From Pseudomonas sp. RC10 (GTDB lineage: Bacteria; Pseudomonadota; Gammaproteobacteria; Pseudomonadales; Pseudomonadaceae), in contig NZ_CP151650.1 in assembly GCF_038397775.1 (NCBI RefSeq), positions 4,588,001 through 4,652,000 of the forward strand: 64,000 nucleotides of DNA. The letters run 5' to 3'. Shown piece after piece: positions 54,586 to 63,807 of this stretch. The position numbers and the translations under genes are program-made. The first letter of the stretch is position 1, and each line of letters begins with the position of its first letter. A model generated the notes under the pieces. It saw nothing but the letters and a program-made list of their open reading frames with translations. It made no database searches and was not told the DNA's origin.

Positions 54586-55356
54586 ATGCGTCTGCTGGCG
54601 TTGAGCGCTGTGTTGCTGACAAGTGGGCCAGTCGTGGCCGAACAGGCGCCGGTGCGGTTCTCCATTGCCGATGCGTGGGCGATGCCGCTGGTGCAGATCG
54701 AGGATCATCAACCCACCAGCGGGTTGATCTTCGACATCATGCAGAGCATGGCCGCCCACGCCAACCTGAGCGCGGAATACCGTGTCGTGCCTATCCAACG
54801 TGTGCAACGCACGCTGGAGCGCGGCGCCATTGACGTGCGCTGTTATGCGGCGCAGTCGTGGATGCCCAGTCTGTCCGGGGATTACACCTGGAGCTTGCCG
54901 CTGTTGATTCAGCGCGACCTGCTGATCAGCACCCCGGACAACGCCACCCCGCGAATGCCCGACACCCTGAAGGATGAAACCATCGGCACGGTGCTGGGCT
55001 ACGCCTACCCCACCTTGCAGACCGCGTTCGACAACCACACCCTGCGCCGCGACGATGCCCGCAGTGAAGTCCAGGTCCTACAGAAGCTTCAGATTCATCG
55101 CTATCGCTACGCGGTCGGCAATCAATGGTCGCTGGACTGGTTCAACCGTAACCTGCCGGACGACCAGAAGCTGCGCGGCGTGGCGGTGATCGACGAGCAA
55201 CCGGTGGGCTGCATCGTGCGCAACGACACCGACATTCCGGCGCAGCGGTTGATGCGAATTTTGTTGAGGATGCGCATGTCCGGCGAGATCGACCGGATCA
55301 TGAGCCGATACAGCACCTCCTCCGGGTTACCCGTGGATGGGCCTGCGGCGCCGTAA
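54586..55356 (+). CDS. Periplasmic amino-acid-type substrate-binding protein
   Basis: A 256-aa protein of the SBP_bac_3 fold. A short Sec signal peptide is at residues 1-18 (LLALSAVLLTSGPVVA). The SGLIFDIMQSMAAHANL and PIQRVQRTLERGAIDVRCYA segments correspond to the first lobe; GYAYPTLQTAF and AVIDEQPVGCIVRND to the second. No ABC permease genes are adjacent. Many such lone proteins in Pseudomonas act as sensors or are orphan binding proteins. AAAGGAG precedes the ATG. Divergent from dnaX. Confidence 0.82.
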   Translation: MRLLALSAVLLTSGPVVAEQAPVRFSIADAWAMPLVQIEDHQPTSGLIFDIMQSMAAHANLSAEYRVVPIQRVQRTLERGAIDVRCYAAQSWMPSLSGDYTWSLPLLIQRDLLISTPDNATPRMPDTLKDETIGTVLGYAYPTLQTAFDNHTLRRDDARSEVQVLQKLQIHRYRYAVGNQWSLDWFNRNLPDDQKLRGVAVIDEQPVGCIVRNDTDIPAQRLMRILLRMRMSGEIDRIMSRYSTSSGLPVDGPAAP

Positions 55357-55387
55357 GCCTTTGCTGATCCCGAAGTCACACGGCGGG

Positions 55388-55692
55388 GTCGCAGGATGAA
55401 CGCGATCTCTGTGGGAGCGAATTCATTCGCGATAAATCGTCCCGCCGATGGAGATGTGCCAGCCGCACTGCCCTTTCGCGAATGAATTCGCTCCCACAGG
55501 TCATCGCAACCCCACCGGCTTGCGTGCGCCATGACGAGCGGATGCCGAACCAGACGACGTAGTCGCAGGAGGAATGCGATCTCTGTAGGAGCGAATTCAT
55601 TCGCGAAAAATCGCCCAGCCGATAGCGAGGTGTCAGCCGCACTGCCTTTTCGCGAATGAATTCGCTCCCACAGGTCATCGCAACCCCACAGG
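55388..55692. repeat. Tandemly duplicated REPIN block (GTGGGAGCGAATTCATTCGC type)
   Basis: Two complete REPINs at 55410-55499 and 55583-55673 are embedded in a longer direct repeat. Each is preceded by CGCAGGA-GAA-GCGATCTCT and followed by AGGTCATCGCAACCCCAC, so the unit is about 175 bp repeated. It fills most of the 485-bp gap before acpA; no gene is seen there. Confidence 0.8.
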
Positions 55693-55844
55693 TCCGCGCA
55701 GGCCTTTCTGTTTGTGTGCGTCATGACAAAAGGGTGAAAGGGCTCAACCCTGCACCTCTTAGCCTGTAGCAATACCGTCACATTCCAGGATTAGGCTCGC
55801 TCGACATAATTCGCAACACTTCAGTTCTGTGAGCAGGAGCCGTG

Positions 55845-57566
55845 ATGAGCGACACACCTCAAGACCCAAGCAAACCGTCCACCCCTGAAACTTCGATCGA
55901 TAGCCCCACCGACACCAGCCGTCGCCGCTTTCTGGGCGGTGTCGCGGTGCTGGGCGCGGGTGCGACGCTGAGCGGTGTCGTCTCGGCCAGCGAATCGAAA
56001 AAAGGCGGCGATGCCGCCGCGCTGGAAAACACGCTGAGCGGGCCTCACCTCGACAAGGCGCTGCACGACAACGTCAAAACCATCGTGGTGATCTACGCGG
56101 AAAACCGCAGCTTCAACAACCTGTTCGCCGATTTCCCGGGCGTGGAAAAACCCCTGTCCGCCGTCAAAAAGGACGACTTCCGCCAGCGCGACCGCGACGG
56201 TAAGGTCCTCGACAACTTGCCACCCGCCTGGGGGGGCGTGTGCCAGATTGGCCCGCAAAGCCTCGACGGCGTGACCTACGCCACCGGCGTGCAATACCAG
56301 GAAAACCTGCCCAACGCGCCGTACGCCCTCAAGGGGCCGTCCGGCGAAGACCTGCCGCTGGGGCTGATCACTCGCGACCTGTGGCACGTGTTCTACCAAA
56401 ACCAGATGCAGATCAACGGCGGTAAGAACGATGCCTTCGTGGCGTGGGCCGATTCCGGTGGCCTGACCATGGGCTATTACAGCCAGACCCAATATTCCTT
56501 GCGCCTGTGGGACGTCGCCCGCGAGTTCGTGCTTTGTGACAACTTCTTCCAGGGCGTCTTCGGCGGCTCGTTCCTGAATCACCAGTACCTGATTTCCGCC
56601 CGCGCGCCGTTCTACCCGGACGCCGCAAATTCTGCCGCCAAGTCGCAAATCGCCACCCTCGAAAGCAGCGATCCGCTGGACTACCGCCTCAAGCCGCTGG
56701 AAAAATCCCCGGCCAGCGCGATGTCTGGCCCGCCGCAATTCGGCCCCAGCGCCCTGACGCCGGACGGCTATGCGGTCAACACCATGGCCCCGCCCTACTG
56801 GCCGACGTGGCTGCGCGACAAGGAAAAACCGGACTACTCGCAGCCGAACCTGGCCAACGTGCTGGTGCCCCAGGGCCACGATCACATCGGCGACAAGCTG
56901 TCGAAAAAGGACATTGACTGGGCCTGGTACGCCGGGGCCTGGCAGGTGACCCTGGACGAGTACAAGGATTCCACAGGCATCCCGAAGATCCCGAACTTCC
57001 AGTACCACCACCAGCCGTTCAACTACTTCAAGCAGCAAGGCCCGGAGAACCCGTCCGAGCGTAAGAAACGTCTGCGCGACGGCGGTCTTGGGGATGAAGC
57101 CAGCACCAACAAGTTCCTCGCCGACGCCGAGGCGGGCAAGCTGCCTGCCGTGACGTTCTACAAGCCCCAGGGCAACCTGAACATGCACGCCGGTTACGCC
57201 GACGTGGCCGCCGGTGACCGTCACATCGACCGCGCCCTGAAAGTCCTGCGCAACAGCCCGCAATGGAAAAACATGGTGGTTGTCGTGACCGTGGACGAGA
57301 ACGGCGGCTGGTGGGACCACGTGGCACCGCCGAAAGGTGATCGCTGGGGTCCGGGCACGCGGGTTCCGGCCCTCGTCGTTTCACCGTTCGCCCGCAAGGG
57401 GACCGTGGACCACACGGTCTATGACACGGCGTCGATCCTGCGCCTGATCACCCGTGTGCACGGCCTGGAAAAACTCGACGGCCTCACCGAACGCGACAAC
57501 GCGATGATCGCCCGTGGCCAAACGCCCATGGGCGACCTGACCAACGCGCTGCACTTCCCGGCCTGA
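55845..57566 (+). CDS. acpA: AcpA-type acid phosphatase/phosphoesterase, Tat-exported
   Basis: A 573-aa phosphoesterase of the AcpA/phospholipase-C superfamily. A twin-arginine signal is present at about 30-55 (TSRRRFLGGVAVLGAGATLSGVVSA), so it is exported folded to the periplasm. Metal and active-site segments are VIYAENRSFNNLF (about 82-94), FFQGVFGGSFLNHQYL, VVVVTVDENGGWWDHV and GTRVPALVVSPFARKG. Related enzymes hydrolyse phosphomonoesters or phospholipids. ATG 55845 follows AGGAG; GTG 55842 is in frame. It stands alone. Confidence 0.88.
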   Translation: MSDTPQDPSKPSTPETSIDSPTDTSRRRFLGGVAVLGAGATLSGVVSASESKKGGDAAALENTLSGPHLDKALHDNVKTIVVIYAENRSFNNLFADFPGVEKPLSAVKKDDFRQRDRDGKVLDNLPPAWGGVCQIGPQSLDGVTYATGVQYQENLPNAPYALKGPSGEDLPLGLITRDLWHVFYQNQMQINGGKNDAFVAWADSGGLTMGYYSQTQYSLRLWDVAREFVLCDNFFQGVFGGSFLNHQYLISARAPFYPDAANSAAKSQIATLESSDPLDYRLKPLEKSPASAMSGPPQFGPSALTPDGYAVNTMAPPYWPTWLRDKEKPDYSQPNLANVLVPQGHDHIGDKLSKKDIDWAWYAGAWQVTLDEYKDSTGIPKIPNFQYHHQPFNYFKQQGPENPSERKKRLRDGGLGDEASTNKFLADAEAGKLPAVTFYKPQGNLNMHAGYADVAAGDRHIDRALKVLRNSPQWKNMVVVVTVDENGGWWDHVAPPKGDRWGPGTRVPALVVSPFARKGTVDHTVYDTASILRLITRVHGLEKLDGLTERDNAMIARGQTPMGDLTNALHFPA

Positions 57567-57694
57567 TCGAAGCTCTGCCCTCTTCGCAACGTTGCAGCCG
57601 TCATGGAGACGTTCTGCAACGTTTGCGTAGTTGACCTTCCCCCTGCTTGCGTATTCCTTCAGGGTTCCTATTGACCTTGCAAGGAAGCAAAACT

Positions 57695-58192
57695 ATGAAC
57701 GCATCACCTCCACTTTATAAACCGACCTTTCGCACGGCCACCGATCTACTGGTGGTCCACTGCTCGGCGACTCGTCCCACGCACGACATCGGCGTGAGGG
57801 AGATCACTCAATGGCACGTCCAGCGTGGCTTCGATACGGTGGGCTACCACTATGTCATCCGCCGCAACGGCGCCGTGGAAACCGGTCGCCCGGAGACAGC
57901 CGTCGGCGCTCACGTCAAAGGCCATAACTCACGCTCGATCGGCATATGCCTGGCCGGAGGCCTGGACGCAGCCGGGAAACCCGCCAACACCTTCACCACC
58001 GCGCAATTCGCCGCCTTGGAACATCTGCTGGACGACCTGCGCAAACGCTATCCCGACGCCCGCATCCTGGGCCATCGAGACCTGTCACCGGACCGCAATG
58101 GCGACGGCGTCATCAGCGCCGATGAGTTCATTAAGGCCTGTCCCTCGTTCGATGTGACCGCCTGGTTATCGGGCCGCGAACTGGCCGGATGA
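57695..58192 (+). CDS. T7-lysozyme-like N-acetylmuramoyl-L-alanine amidase with EF-hand loop
   Basis: A 165-aa Amidase_2/PGRP-fold enzyme that would cut the MurNAc-L-Ala bond of peptidoglycan. The zinc ligands are His22 (VVHCSA), His127 (GHRD) and Cys149 (KACPSF); Tyr51 and Lys147 match the catalytic pair of T7 lysozyme. Between His127 and Cys149 lies a perfect EF-hand calcium loop, Asp133 to Glu144 (DRNGDGVISADE). No signal peptide or membrane anchor. AAGGAAG precedes the ATG; no phage genes are nearby. Its export route and role are unknown; a phage-derived or secreted lytic enzyme is possible. Confidence 0.9.
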   Translation: MNASPPLYKPTFRTATDLLVVHCSATRPTHDIGVREITQWHVQRGFDTVGYHYVIRRNGAVETGRPETAVGAHVKGHNSRSIGICLAGGLDAAGKPANTFTTAQFAALEHLLDDLRKRYPDARILGHRDLSPDRNGDGVISADEFIKACPSFDVTAWLSGRELAG

Positions 58193-58303
58193 CGTCTCTG
58201 CAGACCACACACATTGGCCGGGAATGAGTGTGGATCTGTGCCTGTACAGCGCGGTCGCTCCTGCCTAGAGTGACCGCGCCCACCGCATAAACAGGAGAGT
58301 ACC

Positions 58304-59140
58304 GTGCCCCAACCACTGAGTTTTCAGCAGGTCGATGTCTTTTCCAGCGCCGCCACCGAGGGCAACCCGCTGGCCGTGGTGATCGCCGCCGATGACGTGA
58401 CTGACGCGCAGATGGCCGCGTTCGCCCGCTGGACTAACCTCAGCGAGACCACGTTCCTGCTGCGCCCCACTCACCCCGACGCCGACTACCGTGTGCGCAT
58501 TTTCACCACCACCCGCGAGCTGCCATTCGCGGGGCACCCGACGTTGGGCAGCTGTTTCGTCTGGCTCGACAACGGCGGCATTCCCAAGAGCGATGAAGTG
58601 GTTCAGGAATGCGGCGTGGGGCTGGTTCGCCTGCGTCGCAACGACGGTCGACTGGCGTTCGCCGCGCCCCCGTTGAAACGCAGCGGTCCGGTAGAAGCAG
58701 AGGTGTTGCAGGCCATCGCCACTGGTTTGCAGATCCAGCCCGAGCGCATCGTTGCCAGCCAATGGGCCGACAATGGCCCCGGCTGGGTCGCGATCCTGCT
58801 CGAAAGCCGGGACGAATTGCTGGCGATCCAACCGGATTACCCCGCCCTGAAAGGCATGAATATCGGTGCCGTCGCACCCTGGACAGGCGCCGACGCCGAG
58901 GCCGATTTCGAAGTGCGCGCCCTGATCGGTGACATCGCTGCGGAAGACCCGGTGACCGGAAGCCTCAACGCCAGTCTGGCGCAATGGCTGATTGGGGCAG
59001 GGTTGGCGCCAAGCGCCTACACCGCCCGCCAAGGCACGGTGATTGGGCACAAGGGGCGAATCCACATCGAACAGATCGGCGAGCGGATTTGGGTCGGTGG
59101 CGATGTGCAGCCCTGTGTGGTGGGTCGAGTGACGTTGTAG
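58304..59140 (+). CDS. PhzF-family isomerase-like protein
   Basis: A 278-aa protein of the PhzF/diaminopimelate-epimerase fold, two similar halves. The catalytic Glu48 is in NLSETTF, with GNPLAVV before it and FTTTRELPFAGHPTLGS after it. AEDPVTGSLNASLAQWL marks the second half. True PhzF acts in phenazine synthesis, but no other phz genes are here, so this is likely a stand-alone isomerase of unknown substrate. A GTG start at 58304 has a good GGAGAG ribosome binding site. Confidence 0.88.
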   Translation: MPQPLSFQQVDVFSSAATEGNPLAVVIAADDVTDAQMAAFARWTNLSETTFLLRPTHPDADYRVRIFTTTRELPFAGHPTLGSCFVWLDNGGIPKSDEVVQECGVGLVRLRRNDGRLAFAAPPLKRSGPVEAEVLQAIATGLQIQPERIVASQWADNGPGWVAILLESRDELLAIQPDYPALKGMNIGAVAPWTGADAEADFEVRALIGDIAAEDPVTGSLNASLAQWLIGAGLAPSAYTARQGTVIGHKGRIHIEQIGERIWVGGDVQPCVVGRVTL

Positions 59141-59195
59141 CCCCTCTCAAACGACCGGTCCGCGATCAATTGCGGCCGGTCCTGACATCGCCCGC

Positions 59196-60419
59196 TCAGA
59201 CGCCCGCAGCAACCGGTGCGTCTTCCGACGGCAGCTCCTTTCCTTCCCTCGGCAACCGCAACGCCAGCCCAGCCATCACCAGCGCGACCAGTCCGATCGC
59301 CACATACAGCCCTGAAAACGATCCGCTGAAACTCGCCAGCACACCGCCGCTGAAGTTGCCGAGCATGCCGCCCACCCCTTGCATGATGTTCGCGACACCA
59401 AAAAGGGTGACGGCCAATGTAGCCGTGCCGGCCATTTTCGAGACGTAGGCCGGGATCAGGCCGAAAATGGGGTAGAACGCGAGGGAGAACAGCACGCCCG
59501 CCACCAACGGCCAATACCCGGCGGGGTGCACGACGAGGATCAACGACGCCAGCGCGACGCTGACGTACACCAGCATCATGGTGATGCGCAGTCCGATGCG
59601 ATCCGACAGCCAGCCCACTGCGAGGCCTGCGAACATGCCGACGAAACCGATGCTGGCCCAGATCTGCGCGGTGTAGGTCACGTCGAAATTCAGTTCGGTG
59701 CGCAGGTAGGACGACAGGTAGTTCTGGAACGGAAAGGTCGAGAAGCCGAGCAGGAAATTCATCGCCCAGACCATCAGCACCCACGGTTGCAGCATCGCGG
59801 CTTTACCGACCTTCGCTGTGGGATTGATCGCAGCAGTGGCGCGGGAGGTGTTGACGAACAGCCGCGCACGTTTGAACACGATCAGCACGCCGACGGCCAA
59901 CACGGCGGTGATCAGCCCGACGATCCACCACACGGTGCGCCATTCCCCCTGCGGCGCATACAGCGGCACCAACAGGCTGTTGATGAACACGCCGTAACTG
60001 GTGCCGCTGGACACCAGTCCCATGGCCATGCCGCGGTATTTGTAAGCGACCGTGCGCGAGATGACATCGACCATGGGCACGAACACCGTGGCCGCCGTGC
60101 CCGCCAATACGGTCAGTAGCACGCCGATCAGCAGCACACTCTGGGCCATCGACAGTCCGATCAGCGCCAAGGCGCACACCACGCCAGAGCCAAAAATCAC
60201 CCAGCCGCCGCCGAGCCGCGCCGTCAACCAGGCAGCCACCAACGCGCACGTCAGATAGCCGAATTGCCCGGCAGCCGTCAGGGTGCCCACGTAGGAAATG
60301 TCGAAGCCCAGATTGGCGCGCATGTCCGGCACCAACTGGGCAAACAGGTAAATTCCGAAACCGAAGGTGGCTGCGACCAGGCCGGTCAGCAGCACCACGA
60401 TCAACGCATGGATGCGCAT
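59196..60419 (-). CDS. Major facilitator superfamily transporter
   Basis: A 407-aa inner-membrane transporter with 12 predicted helices. The MFS loop 2-3 pattern appears as LVAAWLTARLGGGWVI and its repeat as GLAVGWLSDRIGLRITM. The CynX/YbfB-like general form suggests efflux or uptake of a small molecule, not specified. ATG 60419 with AAAGGA upstream is preferred over the longer frame to 60530. No linked enzyme or regulator helps to assign a substrate. Confidence 0.82.
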   Translation of the reverse strand: MRIHALIVVLLTGLVAATFGFGIYLFAQLVPDMRANLGFDISYVGTLTAAGQFGYLTCALVAAWLTARLGGGWVIFGSGVVCALALIGLSMAQSVLLIGVLLTVLAGTAATVFVPMVDVISRTVAYKYRGMAMGLVSSGTSYGVFINSLLVPLYAPQGEWRTVWWIVGLITAVLAVGVLIVFKRARLFVNTSRATAAINPTAKVGKAAMLQPWVLMVWAMNFLLGFSTFPFQNYLSSYLRTELNFDVTYTAQIWASIGFVGMFAGLAVGWLSDRIGLRITMMLVYVSVALASLILVVHPAGYWPLVAGVLFSLAFYPIFGLIPAYVSKMAGTATLAVTLFGVANIMQGVGGMLGNFSGGVLASFSGSFSGLYVAIGLVALVMAGLALRLPREGKELPSEDAPVAAGV

Positions 60420-60569
60420 GGTCAGCGTCCTTTCTTTTCTAGGCAAGTACCAGAAATGCACCTTCAAACCGGCTGAAGATGGGCTTATAGATGTAGGAGA
60501 ATTCGCCAACAAATCAGACTGGCCCATCAACTCTAGACGTTGATGGCGTTCACGCTCGGGGCGTGACGT

Positions 60570-60938
60570 TTATTGGCAAGGGAAGGCGTTTTTCAGAGCA
60601 GCGGTGACCAGCACGGACTCGTTCAAATGCAGGCTTTGCGGGTGTTCTTCCAGTGACTGGACCACGATGCGCATCGACTGAACCATCGGAATGCCGCCTT
60701 CGGGCACGCACACCAGTTTCGGCGTGCCGCCCGCTTCGTGCACAAGATCAAGAGTGTCGATGGTGGCTTGGAGCACGCCGACGCAGTGGCCGATCCCCAC
60801 GGGATTTTTCGCCGCGCCACCGCTCATGCTGGCGATGCCGTCCTGGCATTCGAGCAACAGCGTATTGCCGTCCGCTAGGGCAGATGCACTGCAACACAGG
60901 GCGAACAGCGCCGAAGCGAACAGGACGGGTTTGAGCAT
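60570..60938 (-). CDS. Rap1a/Tai-like secreted small protein
   Basis: A 122-aa protein with a Sec signal peptide (MLKPVLFASALFALCCSASALA) and a mature part with paired cysteines (LLECQDGIASM, GHCVGVLQATIDTL, LVCVPEGG, NAFPCQ), the pattern of the Rap1a/Tai immunity family that protects against type VI amidase effectors. No effector gene is adjacent. The start overlaps the coaA stop in TGATG (60936-60940), giving translational coupling. The Tai assignment is by motif impression only. Confidence 0.65.
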   Translation of the reverse strand: MLKPVLFASALFALCCSASALADGNTLLLECQDGIASMSGGAAKNPVGIGHCVGVLQATIDTLDLVHEAGGTPKLVCVPEGGIPMVQSMRIVVQSLEEHPQSLHLNESVLVTAALKNAFPCQ

Positions 60939-61864
60939 CAGCGCAGCCACAATTCCTTGACCGAATGATCCGCCGCCTTGCGCACCACCAGACTCGCGCG
61001 CTCGCGGGTTGGCAGGATGTTTTCCAGCAGGTTCGGCCGGTTGATGTCGCGCCAGATCTTGCGCGCCGCGTCGGGGGATTTCTCGGGAGGCAAGTCAGCG
61101 AGTTCGCGGAAGTAAGCACCACGCGCACGAAACGCCGTTTGTTGCAGCATCAGGAACCGCTCGACGTACCAGCGCTCGATGTCGCCCTCGGCAGCGTCCA
61201 GATAGATCGAGAAGTCGAAAAAGTCCGACACGATGCTGCCCGGTTTCTGACCGTCGTTGCCTTCGGTTTGCAGAACGTTCAGCCCCTCGAAAATCAGGAT
61301 GTCCGGCTGGCTGATCTCGATGAATTTGTCCGGCACGATGTCGTAGCTGATGTGCGAATACACCGGCGCGCTGATCACCGGAATGCCAGCCTTGAGGTCG
61401 GAAAGAAACTTGACCATGCGCTTGCGATCGTAGCTTTCCGGAAAGCCCTTGCGGTGCATGATGTCCCCTGCTGCCAGCTTGGCATTGGGGTGGAGAAAGC
61501 CGTCGGTGGTGACCAGATCGACCCGCGGATGATCGGGCCAGCGGGCCATCAGCGCCTGTAACACACGGGCGAAAGTGCTCTTGCCCACGGCGACGCTGCC
61601 TGCAACGGCCACCACATACGTCTGCTTTTTCGCCGGACGGCCAAGGAACGTGTCCTTGATGCTGGCCAGACTGCGTGCCGCGTTGACGTGCAAATTGATC
61701 AGGCGCGACAGCGGAAGATAGATATTGACGACATCTTCCAGGGAAATATCTTCGTTTACGCCCCGCAATGCCGCCAGATCTTCTTCGGATAAAGTCAGTG
61801 GCGTGCTGGCGCGCAGCCCCGCCCATTCCGCGCTGGTCATTACGAGATAGTCATCAGGCGCCAT
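60938..61864 (-). CDS. coaA: Type I pantothenate kinase
   Basis: A 308-aa kinase for the first step of coenzyme A synthesis (pantothenate to 4'-phosphopantothenate). The P-loop is GSVAVGKS at 89-96. DGFLHPNAKL, KGFPESYD, YSHISYDIVPD and FEGLNVLQ are all characteristic of the E. coli CoaA type. GGAAGG precedes the ATG. P. aeruginosa uses a type III kinase (CoaX); whether this genome also has coaX cannot be seen here. Coupled to the Rap1a/Tai-like gene. Confidence 0.95.
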   Translation of the reverse strand: MAPDDYLVMTSAEWAGLRASTPLTLSEEDLAALRGVNEDISLEDVVNIYLPLSRLINLHVNAARSLASIKDTFLGRPAKKQTYVVAVAGSVAVGKSTFARVLQALMARWPDHPRVDLVTTDGFLHPNAKLAAGDIMHRKGFPESYDRKRMVKFLSDLKAGIPVISAPVYSHISYDIVPDKFIEISQPDILIFEGLNVLQTEGNDGQKPGSIVSDFFDFSIYLDAAEGDIERWYVERFLMLQQTAFRARGAYFRELADLPPEKSPDAARKIWRDINRPNLLENILPTRERASLVVRKAADHSVKELWLR

Positions 61865-62349
61865 CTATAGCCTTCCAATCCAGGTGTCCGTATCGACAAT
61901 GGTGCGAAGACTATCGTATTGACCCAAAAACAGGGCAGATTTCTTTGATTTCCCACGCATTATTGGCGCGAAAAACACTGTTTCAATCCCGCGCATTGCG
62001 CCAAATCAAGCCACTCTCAATTAATCCGTTTCACGACATCCTGTATTCGGTGGTCAGGTGAGAAACCTCGTGCACCACGCCCCGCCGCTCCCGAATCGTT
62101 TCAGCAGAATCTCAGACGTTTACCCGTGCGCGCACACCAAGCGAACAGATTCCCACATCTGAACAGGACAGTTAACGGACCCGGACTACAACTCACGCCA
62201 TCCATGACTGACAGCGCCCCCAACCTTCGTCCAAGGATGATGAAGGCGGTCGTTACTTGTTGTTTCGGCCGCTCTGCAGGCGGGGCCGCTGCATAACGCC
62301 GACAACGCCTGTCATTCAACTCATCATGAACAACGGATTGACCCCAGCT

Positions 62350-63681
62350 ATGCCAATCAAGCTCGAAATGCTCACGAGTGACCCCGAAGAAAAGGCCTTG
62401 GCCGTTCGCTATTGGGCCATGACCGAAGACGGAGAATTCAAGGAAAAGGTGATCGATCTGGTGCCCTTTCGGGAAATCGCCCACAGCGGCTCGCTGGCAG
62501 CGCACGTCAGGGAATGGTGCCGTGCGTTCGATGAAAACCTGACCTGCCGGTATTGTGGCGCGATCATGGAGGTCAAAAGCCGCTCACTGGCCAAGAAGTT
62601 TCCCCAAAGGTCCATCCGCCCGTGCCCTGCTTGCCAAGTCCTGCAGGATCAAAAGAACCGCGAAGCACAGGCCGCCGCCACCGCAGCGCTTGACGTCCAG
62701 CTAAACGCTTACATCGCCGAGCTTCCGAACCACGAGATCGATTACGCGCAGTTGAAAGACGATCAGGCTTTACTCTTGGTGGCGCTCGACGCGGCCTTGT
62801 CACCCCGACTGACCGACGGGGCGTTCACCGTCGACGACTGCACATCGCTGGTGCCTGCCGACGCCGACCGATTTATCGAACGGCTCGTGACCGCGGACGT
62901 ACTGCGCGAGATGCCGCACCTGGCGGCACCCGGCACGTATTTCTTGCTCGATGGCCATTTGGTGATTCGAACCCGACAGGTCGTCTACACCCTGGCGCCC
63001 GACCGGCAACCGGAGGCGAGCACGGCAATCCTGCGCAGCCAACTGGACCGGGAATACAGCGACGGGTTGGCGTTGTTCAACCTCTGGCTGGATTTCGCCA
63101 GTGCCGACGCCATGAGTTACCTGGCGGACAAGTGCAGCGCATTCGATCACGATCTGGACGCATCCCAGTTCGACGACATCAGGAGCACGTTGCGCGAAGG
63201 CTTGAAAACCCACAGCGTTTCGCAGATCTGGTACGTCATCTGGAAAAACGTCAAGGACGCCGCCAGTCTCGCCCGAATGGTCTACTACTCCGAAGCCCGC
63301 GCGACGGCCACGATTCCTGGCAAGATCCGCCGGAACCTCGAAAAGATCGAAAAGCAAAGCACGGACGTCCCAAAGTGGGACCGGCCCAATTACCAACCTG
63401 CCGGCACGTTAGGCATGCTCTTCAGCGACCTGTTCGGCATCGACGAAGACACCCCGGGCGCAGATGTTTACGCGCGTCTGACCGCGCTCATGCCCGACCC
63501 ACCCTTTGCTGACGAAACACCTCCAGAGAACGGGCCGGTCAAACGGCTGCTGTGCGATGCGCTGCTCCATGACACCGGCCCACAGATGCTGCACCGGTTC
63601 GCGACGCTGATTCGGGAGGGGCATGGTGTCAGCGCAACCATTGCGAAATTGCTGCATGAGGACGCAATTTCCGGCGCCTGA
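62350..63681 (+). CDS. Hypothetical zinc-ribbon protein, 443 aa
   Basis: Not recognised. Residues about 1-55 form a mixed alpha/beta region. A four-cysteine zinc ribbon follows (CRYCGAIMEV ... RPCPACQ, about 57-87), then a helical, acidic body of about 350 residues with no further motif. No signal peptide or membrane segment. The start is uncertain: ATG 62350 is given, with ATG 62326 also in frame and neither with a strong ribosome binding site. The 61865-62349 gap upstream holds nothing I can support. It may pair with the gene starting at 63808. Confidence 0.65.
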   Translation: MPIKLEMLTSDPEEKALAVRYWAMTEDGEFKEKVIDLVPFREIAHSGSLAAHVREWCRAFDENLTCRYCGAIMEVKSRSLAKKFPQRSIRPCPACQVLQDQKNREAQAAATAALDVQLNAYIAELPNHEIDYAQLKDDQALLLVALDAALSPRLTDGAFTVDDCTSLVPADADRFIERLVTADVLREMPHLAAPGTYFLLDGHLVIRTRQVVYTLAPDRQPEASTAILRSQLDREYSDGLALFNLWLDFASADAMSYLADKCSAFDHDLDASQFDDIRSTLREGLKTHSVSQIWYVIWKNVKDAASLARMVYYSEARATATIPGKIRRNLEKIEKQSTDVPKWDRPNYQPAGTLGMLFSDLFGIDEDTPGADVYARLTALMPDPPFADETPPENGPVKRLLCDALLHDTGPQMLHRFATLIREGHGVSATIAKLLHEDAISGA

Positions 63682-63807
63682 TACGGGAAACGGCTTCTAA
63701 GCGCGGGTTCAGAAGCCTTTCATGCGAGGCCGAAAATAAATGGAACTCTGGTTTGAGCCGTGGTGACAAATAGCCACTAACTCACTCGCAACCAGAGGCA
63801 ACCCCCG

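Noticed and set aside
58304..59140. Phenazine biosynthesis locus because of the PhzF-like protein
   Set aside because: No other phz genes are present. PhzF-family proteins are widespread stand-alone enzymes.
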